DNA of 64,000 nt from an uncultured Granulosicoccaceae bacterium (lineage in GTDB: Bacteria; Pseudomonadota; Gammaproteobacteria; Granulosicoccales; Granulosicoccaceae), in the NCBI GenBank assembly GCA_938005265.1, contig CALLOA010000006.1:30134-94133 (forward strand). Reading direction: 5' to 3'. The position numbers and the translations under genes are program-made. Positions 1 through 8,822 of the stretch are shown piece after piece (position 1 is the first letter of the stretch; each line of letters opens with the position of its first letter). The notes beneath the pieces are model-generated. The model was not told the origin of the DNA. It saw nothing but the letters and a program-made list of their open reading frames with translations, and did not search any database.

Positions 1-459
1 GCTGAATTCAGCGTGGATGATTGTTCTACACAACGAAATCTGAACGAAGAAGGTCGTCGACAGTCCGGGAAAATTGGTCAGTTGTTAAAGCAGGCAGGTC
101 TGGGTGGGCTGGATATTTTTACCAGCCAGTGGTGCCGCTGCCGTGAGACTGCTGTGTTGCTACGGGGTTCCTTTTTAGCCTCAACCGAAGTTGATGAAGA
201 TTTAATTCCGGACGTTGCAGATCTGCCCGTCTTGAACTCCTTTTTCCGAGACTACGAGCGTCGTGAACCGCGGACAGAGGAATTGCATCAATGGCTGGTA
301 AAACGCAGTGAAAGTAGTGCAGAGCGGCTTGCTGTGCTGGTTTCTCATCAGGTTAACATCACAGCCATCAGTGGTGTTTACCCGGCTTCAGGTGAAATAG
401 TCATAGTGAAAACCACTGACGGCGAGATTGAAATTATCGGGAGTGTTGAAACTCTTTGA
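1..459 (+). CDS. Histidine phosphatase family protein (SixA-like), 5' truncated
   Basis: The reading frame is open from base 1, so the N-terminus, including the expected catalytic RHG motif, lies outside the window; a GTG at 13 is only the first in-window start-like codon. The visible part begins close to the motif CSTQRNLNEEGR. This fits the histidine phosphatases in which an N-terminal RHG is followed by a DCSTQRNL block. A second catalytic His is plausible in the stretch VSHQVNITAI near the C-terminus. Family members remove phosphate from phosphohistidine or small phospho-metabolites. The product is cytoplasmic as far as can be seen. The substrate is unknown and the assignment rests on motif recognition of a partial protein. 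Confidence 0.7.
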   Translation, partial: AEFSVDDCSTQRNLNEEGRRQSGKIGQLLKQAGLGGLDIFTSQWCRCRETAVLLRGSFLASTEVDEDLIPDVADLPVLNSFFRDYERREPRTEELHQWLVKRSESSAERLAVLVSHQVNITAISGVYPASGEIVIVKTTDGEIEIIGSVETL

Positions 460-500
460 GCCGGGTTTCTTGCCTGCTTATTGCCCGCCTATCCCTACCC

Positions 501-1901
501 CTATCGCGTGCTGATTGCCTGCAGGATTCTAGCCCAACTGCGAGTACCCTTGTGATAGCTCGATAAATTGTATTTCTCGTTAGGTGAGTGGATGGCATCG
601 TCATCAAGTCCGAAACCTACCAGTAAGCTGTCAGTACCGAGAATGTCCTTGATATAACCCACTACCGGTATTGAACCGCCACAACCGGCAAAAACAGCCG
701 GTTTCTGCCATTCAGCTTCCAGCGCATCAGCAGCTTGAGTGAAAACCGGATCATCAATGGGCATAACAGTGGCGGGCGATCCATCTTTGGATTTGAAACT
801 TACCTCGCAGTCTGCCGGTAACCGTTCCTCTACCCATTGGTAAAGTGCTTTGGATATTTTATCCGGGTCCTGATCACCTACCAGCCTGAAGCTCAACTTC
901 GCTACAGCCTGTGACGGCAGTACAGTTTTGAACCCTTCACCTGTGTAACCTCCGCTGATGCCGTTGATTTCACAGGTCGGTCGTGACCAGATTTGCTGTA
1001 GAACGGAATATCCCTTTTCACCAGCCGCTACCGATAGTCCGACGTCTGAAAGAAAATCAGTTTCACTGAAATCCAGCGACTCCCATTGTTTGGCCACTTT
1101 TTCCGGCAACTCGGTTACGCCGTCGTAAAAGCCGGGTAACTGTACAACACCGTCGTCGTTATGTAGTTCGCCCAGTATCCGCGTCAGTACACGTATCGGG
1201 TTGATAGCCGGGCCGCCGTACATGCCAGAATGTAGGTCCCTGGATGGACCGGTAATAGTGATTTCCTCACCTACCATGCCTCGCAGCATGGTTGATATGG
1301 CTGGGGTATTTGCATCCCACATTCCGGTATCGCATACCAGTGCCAGATCGGATTCAAGCAATTCCCTGTGGTTTTCCATAAAGGGTACCAGTGATGGCGA
1401 GCCGCTTTCTTCCTCACCTTCAAAGAACAGCGTGATGTTAGGTGGCAGTGCACCATGGATATCCTTCCAGCAACGGCAGGCTTCAACAAATGTCATTAAC
1501 TGGCCTTTATCATCCGCTGCTCCTCTTGCAAATAGAGCGTCATGGCCATTGTGTTTCTCTATCACCGGGTCAAACGGCTCGCGTTTCCAGAGTTCCAACG
1601 GATCCACCGGTTGTACGTCATAATGGCCGTAGAACAACAGGCTCGGTAAGCTATCATCCTGCTGGGGGCTTTTGGCCACCACCATGGGATGCCCCGGTGT
1701 ATTGTGACGTTTGGCATCAAACCCGATGTCGACCAGATCATTCACCAGCCAGTCAGCAGCCTGGCTGCAATCTTCGCCGAAAGCCGGGTCAGTTGAAATG
1801 CTGCGAATGCGCAGAAATGCCTTTAAACGCTCGAGTGCCTGGGGCAACTGGTCGTCAATGCGTTCGAGGATTTTTTCGAGGGTTGCGTCGTCTATTGCCA
1901 T
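501..1901 (-). CDS. M20/M25/M40 family metallo-dipeptidase
   Basis: A 466-residue protein of the M20 (ArgE/DapE/CPG2/carnosinase) family, which hydrolyses di- or short peptides with a two-zinc centre. Visible metal and catalytic motifs in order: GHYDVQPVD (about residues 92-100, His ligand and Asp), ARGAADDKGQ (bridging Asp near 130), EGEEESGSPS (about 161-170, catalytic Glu pair) and VCDTGMW (Asp near 191). A dimerisation or lid domain follows, with LHSGMYGG, and a late HSPNEKY block supplies a C-terminal His. The length matches the roughly 460-residue M20 dipeptidase subfamily. It is cytoplasmic with no signal peptide. It is transcribed alone, divergent from the TerB-like gene. The precise substrate cannot be told from sequence. 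Confidence 0.9.
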   Translation of the reverse strand: MAIDDATLEKILERIDDQLPQALERLKAFLRIRSISTDPAFGEDCSQAADWLVNDLVDIGFDAKRHNTPGHPMVVAKSPQQDDSLPSLLFYGHYDVQPVDPLELWKREPFDPVIEKHNGHDALFARGAADDKGQLMTFVEACRCWKDIHGALPPNITLFFEGEEESGSPSLVPFMENHRELLESDLALVCDTGMWDANTPAISTMLRGMVGEEITITGPSRDLHSGMYGGPAINPIRVLTRILGELHNDDGVVQLPGFYDGVTELPEKVAKQWESLDFSETDFLSDVGLSVAAGEKGYSVLQQIWSRPTCEINGISGGYTGEGFKTVLPSQAVAKLSFRLVGDQDPDKISKALYQWVEERLPADCEVSFKSKDGSPATVMPIDDPVFTQAADALEAEWQKPAVFAGCGGSIPVVGYIKDILGTDSLLVGFGLDDDAIHSPNEKYNLSSYHKGTRSWARILQAISTR

Positions 1902-2075
1902 GGGCTTGGCTGTGGGCCTGTAAAAAAGCGCAGTATAGCCCCAAAATTTAACAACTGCTTTACAAAGTATTGCAACTTTTGCCTTTATAAAGGGCGTTTG
2001 TCACAATAGATTCACTGAATAACAAGTCACAAGCTGCGTTTGTAGTTTGACCATTTCAATTTTGAGGAAGTAAAC

Positions 2076-2897
2076 ATGAGTCTTGTAGGTACGTTAGGAA
2101 AGATTGCCATAGGTGTCATGGTCGCAAAAACTGCAACCAGCGTCATAAAGGGTGCCAGTGGCGGTAGCGGCGGTGGCCTTGGCGGTATGCTGGGTAATGC
2201 GCTGGGAGGAGGTCAGAACCAGCAAGGTGGTAGCGGCGGGCTAGGCGGTATGCTGGGTGGCGCACTGGGCCAAAATCAGCAAGGCGGTGGTTTGGCTGGC
2301 GGCCTGGGTGGCTTGCTCGGCGGCGCCGCTCAGGGCCAGCAGCAACAAGGTGGTGGCGGGCTTGGTGGTCTACTGGGTGGACAGTCCCAGCAAGGTGGAA
2401 ACGGGGGCCTTGGTGGATTGCTCGACAGTCTGGGTGGCAACCAGCAGGCTGGTAGTGGTTCGGGCGGTGGGTCATTGGGTGATTTGCTGAACGCCCAGCT
2501 TAATGGCGAGCCCGAGCCTGAAGTAGCAGCTCCGGCTGCTCAACAGGAAGAAGAAGCAAAATTACTGATTCGGGCGATGTTGAATGCGGCCAAGTGTGAT
2601 GGCAATTTTGATGCATCCGAGCAGGAAAAGATTCTCAAGCATATTGGCGATATCACACAGGAAGATGCAGACTTCATCAACAGTGAGGTTTCCCAACCGT
2701 TGGATGTTCAGGCATTTATTAACAGCGTGCCGCGCGGTATGGAACAGCAGGTGTACCTGATGTCACTGATGGCAATTGATCTTGATTCGCAGGCAGAAGC
2801 ACAATATCTTGATCAGTTGGCCAAAGGCTTCAACATCAGCGAGCAGCAAAGTAATGAGATTCATGCAAAAGTCGGTGTGCCCGCGCTTTACGGCTGA
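2076..2897 (+). CDS. TerB-like / DUF533 family protein with Gly-Gln-rich linker
   Basis: 273 residues. An N-terminal segment (about 1-26) is hydrophobic. It is followed by a low-complexity region (about 27-130) of GLGGMLGG/GLGGLLGG and NQQGG/QGQQQQGG repeats, then a compact acidic helical domain (about 145-273). The helical domain resembles the TerB/DUF533 fold: LLIRAMLNAAKCDGNFDASEQEKI has the D-x-(N/D)-x-D-x-x-E surface. DUF533 proteins such as E. coli YebE are inner-membrane proteins of unknown role. A good SD (GAGGAAG) precedes the ATG. It is monocistronic and followed by an intrinsic terminator. Function unknown; a tellurite role would be only by family name. Confidence 0.8.
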   Translation: MSLVGTLGKIAIGVMVAKTATSVIKGASGGSGGGLGGMLGNALGGGQNQQGGSGGLGGMLGGALGQNQQGGGLAGGLGGLLGGAAQGQQQQGGGGLGGLLGGQSQQGGNGGLGGLLDSLGGNQQAGSGSGGGSLGDLLNAQLNGEPEPEVAAPAAQQEEEAKLLIRAMLNAAKCDGNFDASEQEKILKHIGDITQEDADFINSEVSQPLDVQAFINSVPRGMEQQVYLMSLMAIDLDSQAEAQYLDQLAKGFNISEQQSNEIHAKVGVPALYG

Positions 2898-3038
2898 TCG
2901 GCTGCCGATTGGGTGTGCAGAGTTAGTTCTGCGCGCCTCCAAACTGTGATTGCACGAAACCCTTAGCGTTCAATCACTATCTGTACTTGCGTTACCTGTG
3001 CTTGTCTACGACAGAAGCAGTAACGATATAAACCTGAA

Positions 3039-3070
3039 AACCGGTCCTGATAAAGGGCCGGTTTTTTTTT
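3039..3070 (+). terminator. Rho-independent terminator after the TerB-like gene
   Basis: Nine-base-pair stem AACCGGTCC (3039-3047) with GGGCCGGTT (3055-3063), one G-U pair, a 7-nt loop, and nine consecutive Ts (3062-3070). It lies 140 bp after the TerB-like stop codon. Its T-run overlaps the TTG that would start the next ORF. Confidence 0.85.
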
Positions 3071-3962
3071 GGTAACATCAACTGCCATACTTAGCTGTGA
3101 AGGAATTGCCGATATCAGTTCGCCCAAGCAAATCAGACTTACCCTGCTAGGAACCGGGTCATCGGGCGGCGTGCCCCGCATCGGTAATCAATGGGGAGCT
3201 TGTAATCCCGGTAACCCCAGGAATCGCAGGCGTCGTTGCGCCTGCTTGTTCGAGAGAGTTAAAAATCCCGGGACCAACGACGAAAAAATCACCACGGTTC
3301 TGGTTGATACCGGGCCTGATTTGCGTGAGCAATTGCTTGCTGCCAATGTCACCGATATACAAGGCGTGCTACTTACTCATGGCCATGCTGATCATATTGC
3401 CGGTATCGATGATTTGCGTCAGCTCTGGGTGACGCATCGTCGGCGCATGGATGTTTACATGGATGATTTGACCACGAAAAGAATGCTGCATGCCTTCAGT
3501 TACATCTTTGAACAGCCGGAAGGCAGCAGTTACCCGCCTTTTTGCAATGCTTTGCCGATGGCTGCCGGAGAACTTGTGAGAATCAACGGGGAGGGTGGTT
3601 GCCTTGAGGCCATGCCGTTGCAGGTTGAGCATGGTGATATTCATGCACTGGGCTTTCGTGTTGGTGATATCGCCTATGTACCTGATGTTAAAACAGTGGC
3701 GATCGAGGACAGTCTCGAACGTTTACAGGCGCTTGATGTTCTCGTGCTTGACTCATTGCGGCGCAGCCCGCACCCGACCCATATGAATCTGGATGAAGCA
3801 CTCGAATTTATTAGTGCCGTGCAACCGCAACGGGCCATACTGACCAACATGCATAGCGACCTGGATTACCAGCAGCTATCAGCAGAGCTACCGGATAATG
3901 TTGTGCCGGGATTTGATGGCCTGATCATCGAGTCGCCAATAGCCGAATTACAGGGCCGATGA
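3069..3962 (+). CDS. MBL-fold metallo-hydrolase (PhnP-like phosphodiesterase)
   Basis: Metallo-beta-lactamase-fold hydrolase of the PhnP/YycJ type. The conserved N-terminal block LTLLGTGSSGGVPRIGN is followed by a Cys/Arg-rich segment (NPRNRRRRCACLF) typical of this subgroup. The zinc motif is LTHGHADHIAGIDDL, with later ligands in LQVEHGD, YVPDVK and LDSLR, and NMHSDLDY near the end. Relatives hydrolyse cyclic or phosphodiester substrates. The start is uncertain. The only canonical start upstream of the conserved block is TTG 3069, which sits inside the preceding terminator T-run and has no SD. An SD-like GAAGGA (3099-3104) is followed nine bases later by an in-frame ATC. The fold assignment is secure; the start is not. 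Confidence 0.85.
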   Translation: MVTSTAILSCEGIADISSPKQIRLTLLGTGSSGGVPRIGNQWGACNPGNPRNRRRRCACLFERVKNPGTNDEKITTVLVDTGPDLREQLLAANVTDIQGVLLTHGHADHIAGIDDLRQLWVTHRRRMDVYMDDLTTKRMLHAFSYIFEQPEGSSYPPFCNALPMAAGELVRINGEGGCLEAMPLQVEHGDIHALGFRVGDIAYVPDVKTVAIEDSLERLQALDVLVLDSLRRSPHPTHMNLDEALEFISAVQPQRAILTNMHSDLDYQQLSAELPDNVVPGFDGLIIESPIAELQGR

Positions 3963-4228
3963 TTTAGTGCTGCCAGCCAGGTGAAAATTCGCAAGCGCTT
4001 ACCTGAGTTAACGCTATTGAAGTCAAAGCAATGGCGTAACTCGTCAATGGGTACACGCACTAAAGTGAGTATTCGGCATTCTTTTGCATGTTTTTAATCA
4101 GTGTTTGTGCCATTGTTTTAATTGCATGTTGCACCACATAGATATGGCGGTTATTTAATATAACTTCTCAGTTAAGATACGCGCTCATGTAGATATAATG
4201 AGCCGTCTGCTTAGCATTGATGTGTATT

Positions 4229-6007
4229 ATGAAATTCAATCGTCCCGCCGCTGCAGCCAGTAGGCTCGCTGCATCTTCGTTGTTTGTAATCTGCAATTTG
4301 CTGTCAAGCAGTCAGGTTCAGGCTCGAGGCGAAATCTCGGCACTGGATACGACCCGTACAGCCGCCATTCCCCTGCAATACAGCGTCACTGATGATAATG
4401 GTGATAGTGTCAACTACCGCTGGGGTATTGGACAGAATGAGCAGCTGGATGGCTTTGATTTCCAGAACAACCGTTATCGCTATGTAACTACTGCTTCGCG
4501 CGTGCAAGTGTTGTATGCCGATGGCCCTGGGCAGAATGTATGCGGCTTGTTTGCTGAAAACCTGGATTCCATTACCGACCTCCAGCCTGCCTTCCCAGCC
4601 ACTTCAACAGCCCTTTGCGGTCTTGAAAACTTATTGGCGGGAAGAATCGTTAATCGCGGGTCACTCGATACGTTCACCAATAGCCCTGATGGAGTTAATG
4701 CGCCATCGCTATCGGGTGTTGCAGGCAATGTGGAGCGAATTGATATTATTTTTGATGGCGGGATTGTGACACCGGTCCAGGATGGCCTGCTGCAGGCTTC
4801 GGGTCATGTGGTGGCCGAGATGCGCGGTGATAATGCGGTGCAGCTGGCGGCGATCACCAGGCTTGATGCCACCGGTCAACCTGTTGAGTATGCTCCCTTG
4901 GTGACGGTGAATCCGCTGGGCTGCGATCCATCCGAACTGTGTTATGGCCAGACCTTTCAATGGCATCAGTACTCACTGTTAAGGCGCGACGACAGCACGA
5001 TGGCTCCAGTGAGTGTCGGGGAATCCCGGGATGCCGTAGCAATGGCTTTTGTCAGCGTTGGAGATCTTGGTTTAAGTGCAGGACAAACCTACTTTGGGAT
5101 TTCCTTTTTCGCAACTGATGTTAATGCCGCTAGCCATGATTTGCTGGACCCTCAAACTTTTCCCGCCGATACCGGCAATTCAGCGGATTTGTATGGTGGT
5201 ATGGGAGCCTACTACCTGCTGGGTGGCACATCTGTAGCTCATGCGCATGTGTTCCGCGATGACAATGGAAATGGATTTCAAGACCAGCAAGAACCGGATC
5301 TGCCCAACATCTCACTGGCTTTGTTTGCCGACAATAACAACGGTGTATTTGATGCTGAAGATGCGCGCGTTGGTGAGCGTTTTGTGACTGATGGCAATGG
5401 CAATATTCGTATACCGGCATTGCCTAACGGCAATTACTGGCTACTGCTTGATATCGATGACTCACAGGTACCTGATGGCTTTGGATCGGTGCAGGGCAGT
5501 AACCCGCTGAGTTTTACTGTTTCAGCATCACCTCAGCTGTCTTTTGGGCTGGCTCAACCAATAAACGATGGCATGGGCACAGGCGATGGTAGTAGCACCG
5601 GCGATGGCAGTGGCACCGGCGATGGTAGTGGCACAGGCGATGGTAGTGGCACAGGTGACGGCAGTGGCACAGGCGACGGCAGTGGTTCAGGCGATGGCAG
5701 TGGTTCAGGCGATGGCAGTGGTTCAGGTGATGGCAGTGGTTCAGGTGACGGCAGCGGTACAGGAAGCGACGCTATTACGGCCGCAGATCTGGCTGAAATC
5801 GACTCGGGTAATTTCAGCGACATTAACAACAATGGCATCAATGATTTCGACGAATGCGATTGCGAGACTATTGGCCTGTTGACCGGTATTGATGGCAACG
5901 GTGCCGGGGCGACAGGCCCGTTGGCGCTGTTTTTTGCGGGTATTCTGTTGTTAGTGCGTCGTCGTTATTCCTTCAAAGAGGCACTGGAAGGAGCTCACGT
6001 GCGATGA
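4229..6007 (+). CDS. Secreted repeat protein with SdrD-B-like domain and C-terminal membrane anchor
   Basis: About 592 residues from ATG 4229, chosen because it gives a clean signal peptide (MKFNRP, then a hydrophobic core ending near VQA). TTG 4217 and ATG 4220 are in-frame alternatives. After a large beta-rich ectodomain comes an SdrD-B/Cna-B-like module (VFRDDNGNGFQDQQEPDL onward, bases about 5250-5480) of the kind that binds calcium in surface proteins. Then follow ten GDGS-containing six-residue repeats, a DINNNGINDFDECDCE calcium-loop-like stretch, and a C-terminal hydrophobic helix (LALFFAGILLLV) followed by RRR. This tripartite end resembles prokaryotic C-terminal sorting signals (CTERM type), but the exact class is not clear. 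Its stop overlaps the next start as ATGA, which suggests translational coupling. Role unknown; envelope or surface protein. Confidence 0.7.
   Translation: MKFNRPAAAASRLAASSLFVICNLLSSSQVQARGEISALDTTRTAAIPLQYSVTDDNGDSVNYRWGIGQNEQLDGFDFQNNRYRYVTTASRVQVLYADGPGQNVCGLFAENLDSITDLQPAFPATSTALCGLENLLAGRIVNRGSLDTFTNSPDGVNAPSLSGVAGNVERIDIIFDGGIVTPVQDGLLQASGHVVAEMRGDNAVQLAAITRLDATGQPVEYAPLVTVNPLGCDPSELCYGQTFQWHQYSLLRRDDSTMAPVSVGESRDAVAMAFVSVGDLGLSAGQTYFGISFFATDVNAASHDLLDPQTFPADTGNSADLYGGMGAYYLLGGTSVAHAHVFRDDNGNGFQDQQEPDLPNISLALFADNNNGVFDAEDARVGERFVTDGNGNIRIPALPNGNYWLLLDIDDSQVPDGFGSVQGSNPLSFTVSASPQLSFGLAQPINDGMGTGDGSSTGDGSGTGDGSGTGDGSGTGDGSGTGDGSGSGDGSGSGDGSGSGDGSGSGDGSGTGSDAITAADLAEIDSGNFSDINNNGINDFDECDCETIGLLTGIDGNGAGATGPLALFFAGILLLVRRRYSFKEALEGAHVR
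5576..5763 (+). repeat. 18-bp in-frame tandem repeat (10 copies, GDGS units)
   Basis: Ten consecutive 18-bp units, each encoding Gly-Asp-Gly-Ser plus a linker (TG, SG or ST). The first block uses Thr-Gly linkers and the last four use Ser-Gly, so two rounds of expansion are likely. Only synonymous changes (GAT/GAC, GGC/GGT, AGT/AGC) separate most units. Copy number may vary between strains. Confidence 0.95.
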
Positions 6008-7233
6008 GTGCTGGAATTACATATGCTCACTGCTGGCAGATTGCAACCGCGGATTTTATTGATCTGGGTAATGTTGATAGCGAGGCTTGTGCAGCACCTT
6101 TAAACACGGGTGCGGACTATAAACTTGTAGCTTCTGGATTCGTTCCGCTAACTGTTGCATCAATTGCGGTCAAACGTACCTTTAGTCTGAAGTGGACAGC
6201 GATAGCAGCTTTGTTGCCAGCTGCCTGCACCGGTCTGCATGTGGCGACACAATCTACGGCCTTCGCAGACGAAGACAGCACACGCTGGTTTATCGGCGTG
6301 GGTGCGGGTCTGGCGACACTGCAACCGGATGCTTTCTGTGATTGTCTGACGTTGTCAGAAGATAACGACCAGTCTTTCAACCTGTACGCTGGAGTCGATC
6401 TAAGTCGACGGTTTGCTATTGAATTTCAGTACGCTAATCTTGGCGCACCGTCAGTGGATTTCCTGGGCGATCCCGTGGGTAGTATCGATTACCAGGTTGC
6501 CGGTTTGAACGGTCTTCTATATCTCTTTAATACGCAACGCAATTCGGGTTCATCGCGTAATGGTCTTTCAGGCTACTTGAAGGCAGGTGCCGGTGTGTTG
6601 ATAAACGATTCTTCATTGCCATTTCGTCAGGAACACGATACCCAACTCTGGTTGGGGGCGGGCTTGGAGTATGGTGTTGGTAGCGGGTGGTCTGTGCGCA
6701 CCGAATTCAATTCTTTTGATACTGATGCGCGTCAGGTGACGGCGTCATTAGTAAAACGATTCGGTGGTCGATCGGGTCGTGCCAGCCAACTGGTACAGCA
6801 AGAGGAGCCCTTGGTACGATTAACCGTGCCTGAGCCCGAGGCTGAGATCGCTCCACCCCCAGCTGAACCGCTATCAAACGGGCCTTCTCTGGTTGCGGCT
6901 GAATTGCCCACACTATTTTTCGAATTTGATCGTCATCAACCCGGCGCCGCAGAGTTAAGTAAACTTGATCAATTGGCATCCATCCTGCGCTCGGCACCAT
7001 CGGCAACAGTGCAGATTGAGGGGCATGCTGATTCAAGAGGCAGTATTGATTACAACAACAAGCTGTCAATGATGCGTGCTGAATATGTGCGTGACTATCT
7101 GGTACGACAGAATATTCCTGAAAACAGGATTGAATTACTGGCCTACGGTGAGCTGCAGCCCATCGCTGACAACGCAACCGAATCAGGTCGTGCACAGAAC
7201 CGCCGCGTTGAATTTCGCATCAAAGCCGGATAA
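6004..7233 (+). CDS. OmpA-family outer-membrane barrel protein with peptidoglycan-binding domain
   Basis: 409 residues from ATG 6004, which overlaps the upstream stop as ATGA. Residues about 95-255 look like an eight-stranded OmpA-type barrel (RWFIGVGAGLA, NLYAGVDLSRRFAIEFQY, WLGAGLEYGVGSGWSVRTEF). A Pro/Glu linker follows, then the OmpA C-terminal domain (about 300-409: FFEFDRHQPGAAELSKLDQL, IEGHADSRGSIDYN, GRAQNRRVEFRI) that binds peptidoglycan. A signal-peptide-like stretch lies internally at about 57-88 (VKRTF, then hydrophobic, then STAFA) with no ATG, GTG or TTG immediately before it. The protein therefore either has a roughly 57-residue N-terminal extension or starts unusually. It is a structural paralogue of the OmpA protein at 39.4 kb. 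Confidence 0.85.
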   Translation: MSAGITYAHCWQIATADFIDLGNVDSEACAAPLNTGADYKLVASGFVPLTVASIAVKRTFSLKWTAIAALLPAACTGLHVATQSTAFADEDSTRWFIGVGAGLATLQPDAFCDCLTLSEDNDQSFNLYAGVDLSRRFAIEFQYANLGAPSVDFLGDPVGSIDYQVAGLNGLLYLFNTQRNSGSSRNGLSGYLKAGAGVLINDSSLPFRQEHDTQLWLGAGLEYGVGSGWSVRTEFNSFDTDARQVTASLVKRFGGRSGRASQLVQQEEPLVRLTVPEPEAEIAPPPAEPLSNGPSLVAAELPTLFFEFDRHQPGAAELSKLDQLASILRSAPSATVQIEGHADSRGSIDYNNKLSMMRAEYVRDYLVRQNIPENRIELLAYGELQPIADNATESGRAQNRRVEFRIKAG

Positions 7234-7257
7234 CCCCCGGATAATCCACTTCTGTCG

Positions 7258-7289
7258 CCGGACAGCCGACGTTAATGGTCCGGATTTTT
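7258..7289 (+). terminator. Probable intrinsic terminator between convergent genes
   Basis: Stem CCGGAC (7258-7263) with GTCCGG (7278-7283), a 14-nt loop, then A and five Ts. It lies 24 bp after the OmpA-family stop and before the 3' end of the convergent calcium-repeat gene. The long loop lowers confidence. Confidence 0.5.
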
Positions 7290-7312
7290 GTGCCTGGCTG
7301 GATGTAGCTAAA

Positions 7313-8593
7313 TCAAATTGCAGAATTGCAGGCCTGGTTCAGTCGAGTTCTGCAAACCCTGAACATCGCAACCAGACCCAGTAGCATTAGCCATTCGATT
7401 CCAACAGCCCCGAGAACACTACCGTCTCGTCCTGTTGTAATCGTGGTGTTGGCAGGTCTGATCGGGTTTTCGACCGGATCAAAACTACTGGACGTGACAG
7501 TGTTGGTTGCGGAGTTGTTTTCTGCGTCAACCACGGTGTTGGACCCGGTGCTTGCAGTCGGGTTGGTGGTTGGTGCCACCGTGACCACCGGATCAGCAGG
7601 CACTGGTTCCGGTTCTATATCTATCTCCACTACGGGAACTGTATTCGTTTCCTCTTCAACCACCTCATCGGTTTCCTCTTCAACCACCTCATTGTTAACG
7701 GGTGGTGGTATGAATTGCGGTGGTTGGTTGGAGACAAAAACTCCTTCTACGTTAGCCAGACCTGCCTCTTGCGCGTCAAATATGCCATTGTTGTTGCTAT
7801 CCAGGTCCAGGTGATTCGGTACCCCGTCACTATCTGCATCAAGGAATTGCAGGGGCGCACCCTGTAGGGAATCCTGCAGGCCATTGCCGTCAACATCCAG
7901 GAACTGGTCGATACGACCATTGTTGTCACGATCAAAACTGATATCGGAATTTTCCAGCAGATCTGACAAACCATCCTGGTCACTGTCTGTATCGATGGCA
8001 TTCTCTACGCCATCACCATCAGTATCGAAAAATACGCGCAAGAAATCGGGACGGTTGTCCAGACCGTCCAGATCCGGGTCGGAGATGGCGCCCACTTGTG
8101 CAAATTGCAGATCCGGGATGTTGCGGTATTCGATTCGATCACTAAGGCCGTCGTTGTCTGAATCAAGATCCAGATGATCCGGTACGCGATCGGAATCCGT
8201 ATCAAAAATAACGAAATTTATATTCTGCATATCGGGTAACACCTCAAGCAGATTGGCAAGGCCGTTATTGCCAAGGTTTACACCCGGATCAATCTGGCCA
8301 TTAAGATCGGCATCCAGTGCAAACAACATTCCGCGATCTTTGAGCACTTCAAAAATATCAGGGATGGTATCGTTATCAGAGTCAAGATCGAGAAAGTCTG
8401 GTAGTCCATCAAGATCGGAGTCACCTGTACCTTCATTAATGTTGGGAATCCCATCATTGTCTGCATCAGCATCGACTTCGTCCAAAATTGAGTCATTGTC
8501 GAAATCACCGGGTACTGCCCATAGTCCCGCACTACAGCACAGCAGGGCAATCAGCAGGAATGGTTCAAGTCTAACTCGCATTTCAATTTTCAT
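7313..8593 (-). CDS. Thrombospondin type 3-like calcium-repeat protein with C-terminal membrane anchor
   Basis: About 426 residues from ATG 8593; an upstream in-frame GTG at 8626 gives a less convincing leader. A signal peptide (MKIEMRVRL, then hydrophobic through LLCCSAGLWA) is followed by many Asp-rich loops such as DFDNDSILDEVDADADNDG and DLDSDNDGLSD. These have the spacing of thrombospondin type 3 calcium-binding repeats. The C-terminal third is a Pro/Glu/Thr-rich spacer with VVEEETDEVVEEET. A hydrophobic helix (IEWLMLLGLVAMF) followed by Arg-rich residues ends the protein. The architecture parallels the protein at 4.2-6.0 kb. It is predicted to be exported and anchored, with rigidity depending on calcium. 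No enzymatic domain is visible. Confidence 0.75.
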   Translation of the reverse strand: MKIEMRVRLEPFLLIALLCCSAGLWAVPGDFDNDSILDEVDADADNDGIPNINEGTGDSDLDGLPDFLDLDSDNDTIPDIFEVLKDRGMLFALDADLNGQIDPGVNLGNNGLANLLEVLPDMQNINFVIFDTDSDRVPDHLDLDSDNDGLSDRIEYRNIPDLQFAQVGAISDPDLDGLDNRPDFLRVFFDTDGDGVENAIDTDSDQDGLSDLLENSDISFDRDNNGRIDQFLDVDGNGLQDSLQGAPLQFLDADSDGVPNHLDLDSNNNGIFDAQEAGLANVEGVFVSNQPPQFIPPPVNNEVVEEETDEVVEEETNTVPVVEIDIEPEPVPADPVVTVAPTTNPTASTGSNTVVDAENNSATNTVTSSSFDPVENPIRPANTTITTGRDGSVLGAVGIEWLMLLGLVAMFRVCRTRLNQACNSAI

Positions 8594-8822
8594 GGTTTGT
8601 CCGGGTACAGCCGTAGATAACGCCACGCGGTATGGTCAAAGATTACCAGATGACTTGCGCAGGTGTGTGCCTAGCTGTAAATATGTGGCATGCCGGATGG
8701 ACCTGTTCGTTTGAATAGTGAATCAATTCTCACAATCGGGCATAGTAGACCGGGTGCAAGCCCCTGAATCTTGCCGCTAGGGTTAACTATTCTTCTTCTA
8801 TACCAAATCTGAATCTCCACTA

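Noticed and set aside
5554..5898. Pro-rich and Val/Ala-rich frames opposite and beside the GDGS repeat
   Set aside because: Shadow frames created by the 18-bp repeat; the plus-strand GDGS frame has the signal peptide and anchor.
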